From MVRV01 sp964646755 (GTDB taxonomy: Bacteria; Desulfobacterota; Syntrophia; Syntrophales; Smithellaceae), in contig CAZYIE010000011.1 in NCBI GenBank assembly GCA_964646755.1, positions 21,385 to 85,384 on the forward strand: a DNA stretch of 64,000 nucleotides. Reading direction: 5' to 3'. The notes beneath the pieces are model-generated. The model was not told the DNA's origin and did no database searches. It was given only the letters and a program-made list of their open reading frames with translations. Positions 62,159-64,000 of the stretch are shown one piece after another. Numbering within the stretch: the stretch's first letter is position 1; each line of letters opens with the position of its first letter. A program made the translations under genes and the position numbers.

Positions 62159-62213
62159 CCTTATGCTATCTTTCAATCGCTAATCAGTAGATTAATAAAC
62201 GACAATTCAGTTG
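62159..62213. repeat. direct repeat, copy 2 (upstream of HD gene)
   Basis: The second copy of the repeat at 61169-61224, with the dyad TAATCAGTAGATTA (62181-62194). It lies just upstream of the HD gene start and may also act as an operator. A 12-base palindrome ATCATATATGAT follows at 62219-62230. Confidence 0.75.
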
Positions 62214-62292
62214 GTATCATCATATATGATAATTAAGATAGATTGAAAAAATTGAAGAACCGGTTTATAAAAAAGCAATTATGTAAGCTGAT

Positions 62293-62322
62293 TTGACTCA
62301 TGTGAGAATATAATTCTATTAA
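62293..62322 (+). promoter_or_regulatory. weak sigma70 promoter candidate for the small secreted protein
   Basis: TTGACT (62293-62298) and TATTAA (62317-62322) with an 18-base spacer, 18 bases before the ATG at 62341. Confidence 0.35.
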
Positions 62323-62340
62323 TGTAAAAAGGAGCATCAT

Positions 62341-62730
62341 ATGAACGGAAATAAATTATTAATTGGTATCGTTTTAATTGCCTTGATCATGTGTGTTGCA
62401 AGCACCGATAGTATGGCGGAAGTTAGATATTACACTGTCACCAATGACACGGACTATACGGCAGAGGTAATATTGTGCTGGACATGGGGCAGCCAGTATA
62501 TTGTAAAAATCTATGCACACAAATCCTATGCTTTCCCGGATGACTCCCCTTATCATTGTCCCTCAGGCATTAAAGGTAAATTATCTTACGGAATATTCAA
62601 CACGGATATTGTTCCTATTTGTCTAAAAAACAAGGTGGAAGGATCCGCGACCTCATGCCAAGAGGATTGCATAAGTTCTAATTGGAAAATACAAATTCAA
62701 GGTATCACGCCCCATTTTGTAAAACAATGA
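62341..62730 (+). CDS. small secreted protein of unknown function
   Basis: A 129-residue protein with a signal peptide cleaved near residue 26 (STDSMAEVRYY). The mature part is beta-rich, contains five cysteines (possible disulfides) and starts YYTVTNDTDYTAEVILCW. I do not recognise the family. AAAAAGGAGCATCAT ends at the ATG, giving a good ribosome site. It is not linked to either neighbour by short spacing. Confidence 0.65.
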   Translation: MNGNKLLIGIVLIALIMCVASTDSMAEVRYYTVTNDTDYTAEVILCWTWGSQYIVKIYAHKSYAFPDDSPYHCPSGIKGKLSYGIFNTDIVPICLKNKVEGSATSCQEDCISSNWKIQIQGITPHFVKQ

Positions 62731-63149
62731 TGTCTTGCAAAGGTAACAAATATTCGGAACAGCCGGCCATCAAGGCCGCCCAACAACCACAGGCGTTTTG
62801 CCTCTACTAGAGATAGTTTTGTCCAATGTGTGCATATTCCCTCCAGGAATCCTCAATTGAGACGACTGCTAAATATTGTTGAGTTGGTAGATGGAACCGA
62901 TAATCAAGGTCGGACTTGCTTTGACGTTGTCTGCCAAGACAAATATAGGTCAGAACAAATTAACCGGCGACATTCTGCTCACCAAACGGCAAGCCAGTTT
63001 TGTAGGTTTAATAGCAAATTTTAAGCTCTTGAATTTGCGATTAAGCCTCTTTTTTTGTCTATTTATTCCATGCGTTTACCATTGCATCCGGGCTTAGTTC
63101 TTCTTTCCGGTTACGCAGGCGAACATTTTATGCAGAACAATAATTTTTC
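62731..63149. other. intergenic region without recognised gene
   Basis: About 420 bases. Frames of 64-68 codons (62830-63097) lack ribosome sites and family resemblance. Small hairpins (CGGCC-N5-GGCCG near 62765; AGGC-GTTTT-GCCT near 62792) lie after the secreted-protein gene and may terminate it. The promoter of the TetR gene starts at 63150. Confidence 0.5.
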
Positions 63150-63195
63150 TTGACAGGAAAAACAATTGCCGTTATTTACAGACCGACTGGTCGGT
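63150..63195 (+). promoter_or_regulatory. promoter and TetR-type operator of the regulator gene
   Basis: TTGACA (63150-63155), 17 bases, TATTTA (63173-63178). The palindrome ACCGAC-TG-GTCGGT (63182-63195) covers the predicted start point, as expected for autorepression by the TetR protein encoded 28 bases downstream. Confidence 0.8.
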
Positions 63196-63222
63196 TTATT
63201 AATAAAATAGGAGCAATGCCCT

Positions 63223-63843
63223 ATGACGGTAAATACTACAGAGCGGGAATCCGTGAAAAGAGCGTTAATTATTGATAGTGCTTTACGGACGATCTCTGAA
63301 AACGGAAGCTTCAGCGTCACTATGGATGATATCGCTAAAAGCGCCGGATTTTCTAAAGGTGGATTGAATCACTATTTCTCCTCCAAGGATGAGCTTTTCG
63401 AGGCGGCTTTTCAGGAATACTTTGACAGGATCTTTGCGCGCAGCCAGGAGAGGATCAACAGCTTTTCCGATCCTATGGACAAACTCCTTTCCTTCGATTG
63501 GCTTTTTAATTGGGAGGATCAAGACGTGAACGTCGGCTATCCACTCCTGTTCGATTGCCATGCCTTGGCCGTGCGGAACGCGACTTACCGGAAGATTTTT
63601 CACGAGTGGGTGGAGAGGTGGGTCGATATGCTCCGGGTTGCGGTAAGCGAAGGCATCGAAAAAGGGATTTTCCCGAAAATCGATCCCGAGGATACAGCAA
63701 GATGCATTTCCGCCGTCTATCATGGATTCGCCACGAGGTGGTATCTCGATAAAGAAGGACATTCAACGAAGTGGGCCATTGAATACTATCGTAAAACCAT
63801 CACCGGATTATTAAAGTGCATGGGAGATGATGATAGTATTTAA
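63223..63843 (+). CDS. TetR/AcrR-family transcriptional regulator
   Basis: A 206-residue regulator with an N-terminal HTH (about 15-60: VTMDDIAKSAGFSKGGLNHYFSSKDELFEAAF) and an all-helical ligand domain. TAGGAG precedes the ATG. It probably represses itself through the operator at 63182-63195 and perhaps the SDR gene that follows 87 bases later. The ligand is unknown; acyl-CoA or an aromatic acid would fit the neighbourhood (inference). Confidence 0.9.
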   Translation: MTVNTTERESVKRALIIDSALRTISENGSFSVTMDDIAKSAGFSKGGLNHYFSSKDELFEAAFQEYFDRIFARSQERINSFSDPMDKLLSFDWLFNWEDQDVNVGYPLLFDCHALAVRNATYRKIFHEWVERWVDMLRVAVSEGIEKGIFPKIDPEDTARCISAVYHGFATRWYLDKEGHSTKWAIEYYRKTITGLLKCMGDDDSI

Positions 63844-63930
63844 TTAAGGGTAATTGGCGACTTTGACCGATAATCCTGTCGCCAGGTAATATCCCCGTAT
63901 TTGCTGGATCGGCTGAAAACAGGAGGAAGA

Positions 63931-64000
63931 ATGATCTCTCTTACCGACAAGAATGTCCTGATTACCGGGGCGTCATCCGGCATCGGCAAAGCCCTTTCCG
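63931..64000 (+). CDS. short-chain dehydrogenase/reductase, N-terminal fragment
   Basis: The ATG at 63931 (AGGAGGAAGA upstream) starts MISLTDKNVLITGASSGIGKALS, the cofactor-binding start of an SDR, and runs off the window. It lies downstream of the TetR gene and is a plausible target of that regulator. Confidence 0.8.
   Translation, partial: MISLTDKNVLITGASSGIGKALS

Noticed and set aside
62830..63097. Two overlapping forward frames of 64 and 68 codons
   Set aside because: No ribosome site, no family resemblance, and each overlaps the other in a different phase.

Overview
The window looks like a draft-genome contig from a strictly anaerobic, probably syntrophic deltaproteobacterium (Desulfobacterota, Syntrophales/Smithella-like). 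This placement is inferred from content: many beta-oxidation genes and acyl-CoA ligases, three Liv-type ABC transporters, a 4-hydroxybutyryl-CoA dehydratase-family protein, a DUF116 protein and methyl-accepting chemoreceptors, with no oxygen-respiration genes. No rRNA or tRNA gene was seen. A run of 10 N (59724-59733) and two single-base frameshifts (near 49829 and 52810) show that the assembly is unfinished.

Layout. 1-2.8 kb: end of a housekeeping operon (gatB, mtnA, HAD phosphatase, DUF116), then an orphan FlgC-like protein and a secreted pentapeptide protein. 4.0-11.3 kb: transport module A (livM, livH, small secreted protein, substrate-binding protein, livG, livF, acyl-CoA synthetase), starting from a near-perfect sigma70 promoter. 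11.4-19.2 kb: a beta-oxidation block (SCP2-type thiolase; then acyl-CoA dehydrogenase, FadN-type HAD/enoyl-CoA hydratase, thiolase) closed by a clear terminator. 20.0-28.4 kb: transport module B (livF, livG, acyl-CoA synthetase, livH, livM, secreted beta-lactamase-fold hydrolase, substrate-binding protein). 28.8-40.5 kb: a catabolic cluster (SDR, HpaB/AbfD-family protein, nitronate-monooxygenase-like flavoprotein, thiolase-like protein, DUF35, MaoC hydratase, two acyl-CoA dehydrogenases with a relocated catalytic base, FadB-type enzyme, acyl-CoA ligase). 40.8-49.2 kb: transport module C (substrate-binding protein, livG, livF, acyl-CoA synthetase, livM, livH, second acyl-CoA synthetase). 49.3-57 kb: a large TPR-GAF-AAA+ sigma54 activator, two chemoreceptors and two solitary secreted Cache-like proteins. 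57-64 kb: an amine-dehydrogenase-family protein, two tandem acyl-CoA synthetases joined across the N-gap, SDRs, an HD-domain protein and a TetR regulator with a visible operator.

How it fits together. In all three Liv modules an approximately 600-residue AMP-forming acyl-CoA synthetase sits inside the ABC gene set, in three different gene orders. I infer ATP-driven uptake of carboxylic acids followed by CoA activation at the membrane, feeding the adjacent oxidation enzymes. The LivM and LivF proteins of all three modules carry shared C-terminal tails that may mark this subfamily. Two sigma54-type promoters (before module B and before the 28.8-kb catabolic cluster) each have a related upstream dyad. 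The locally encoded sigma54 activator is the obvious candidate to bind them, which would co-regulate import and degradation.
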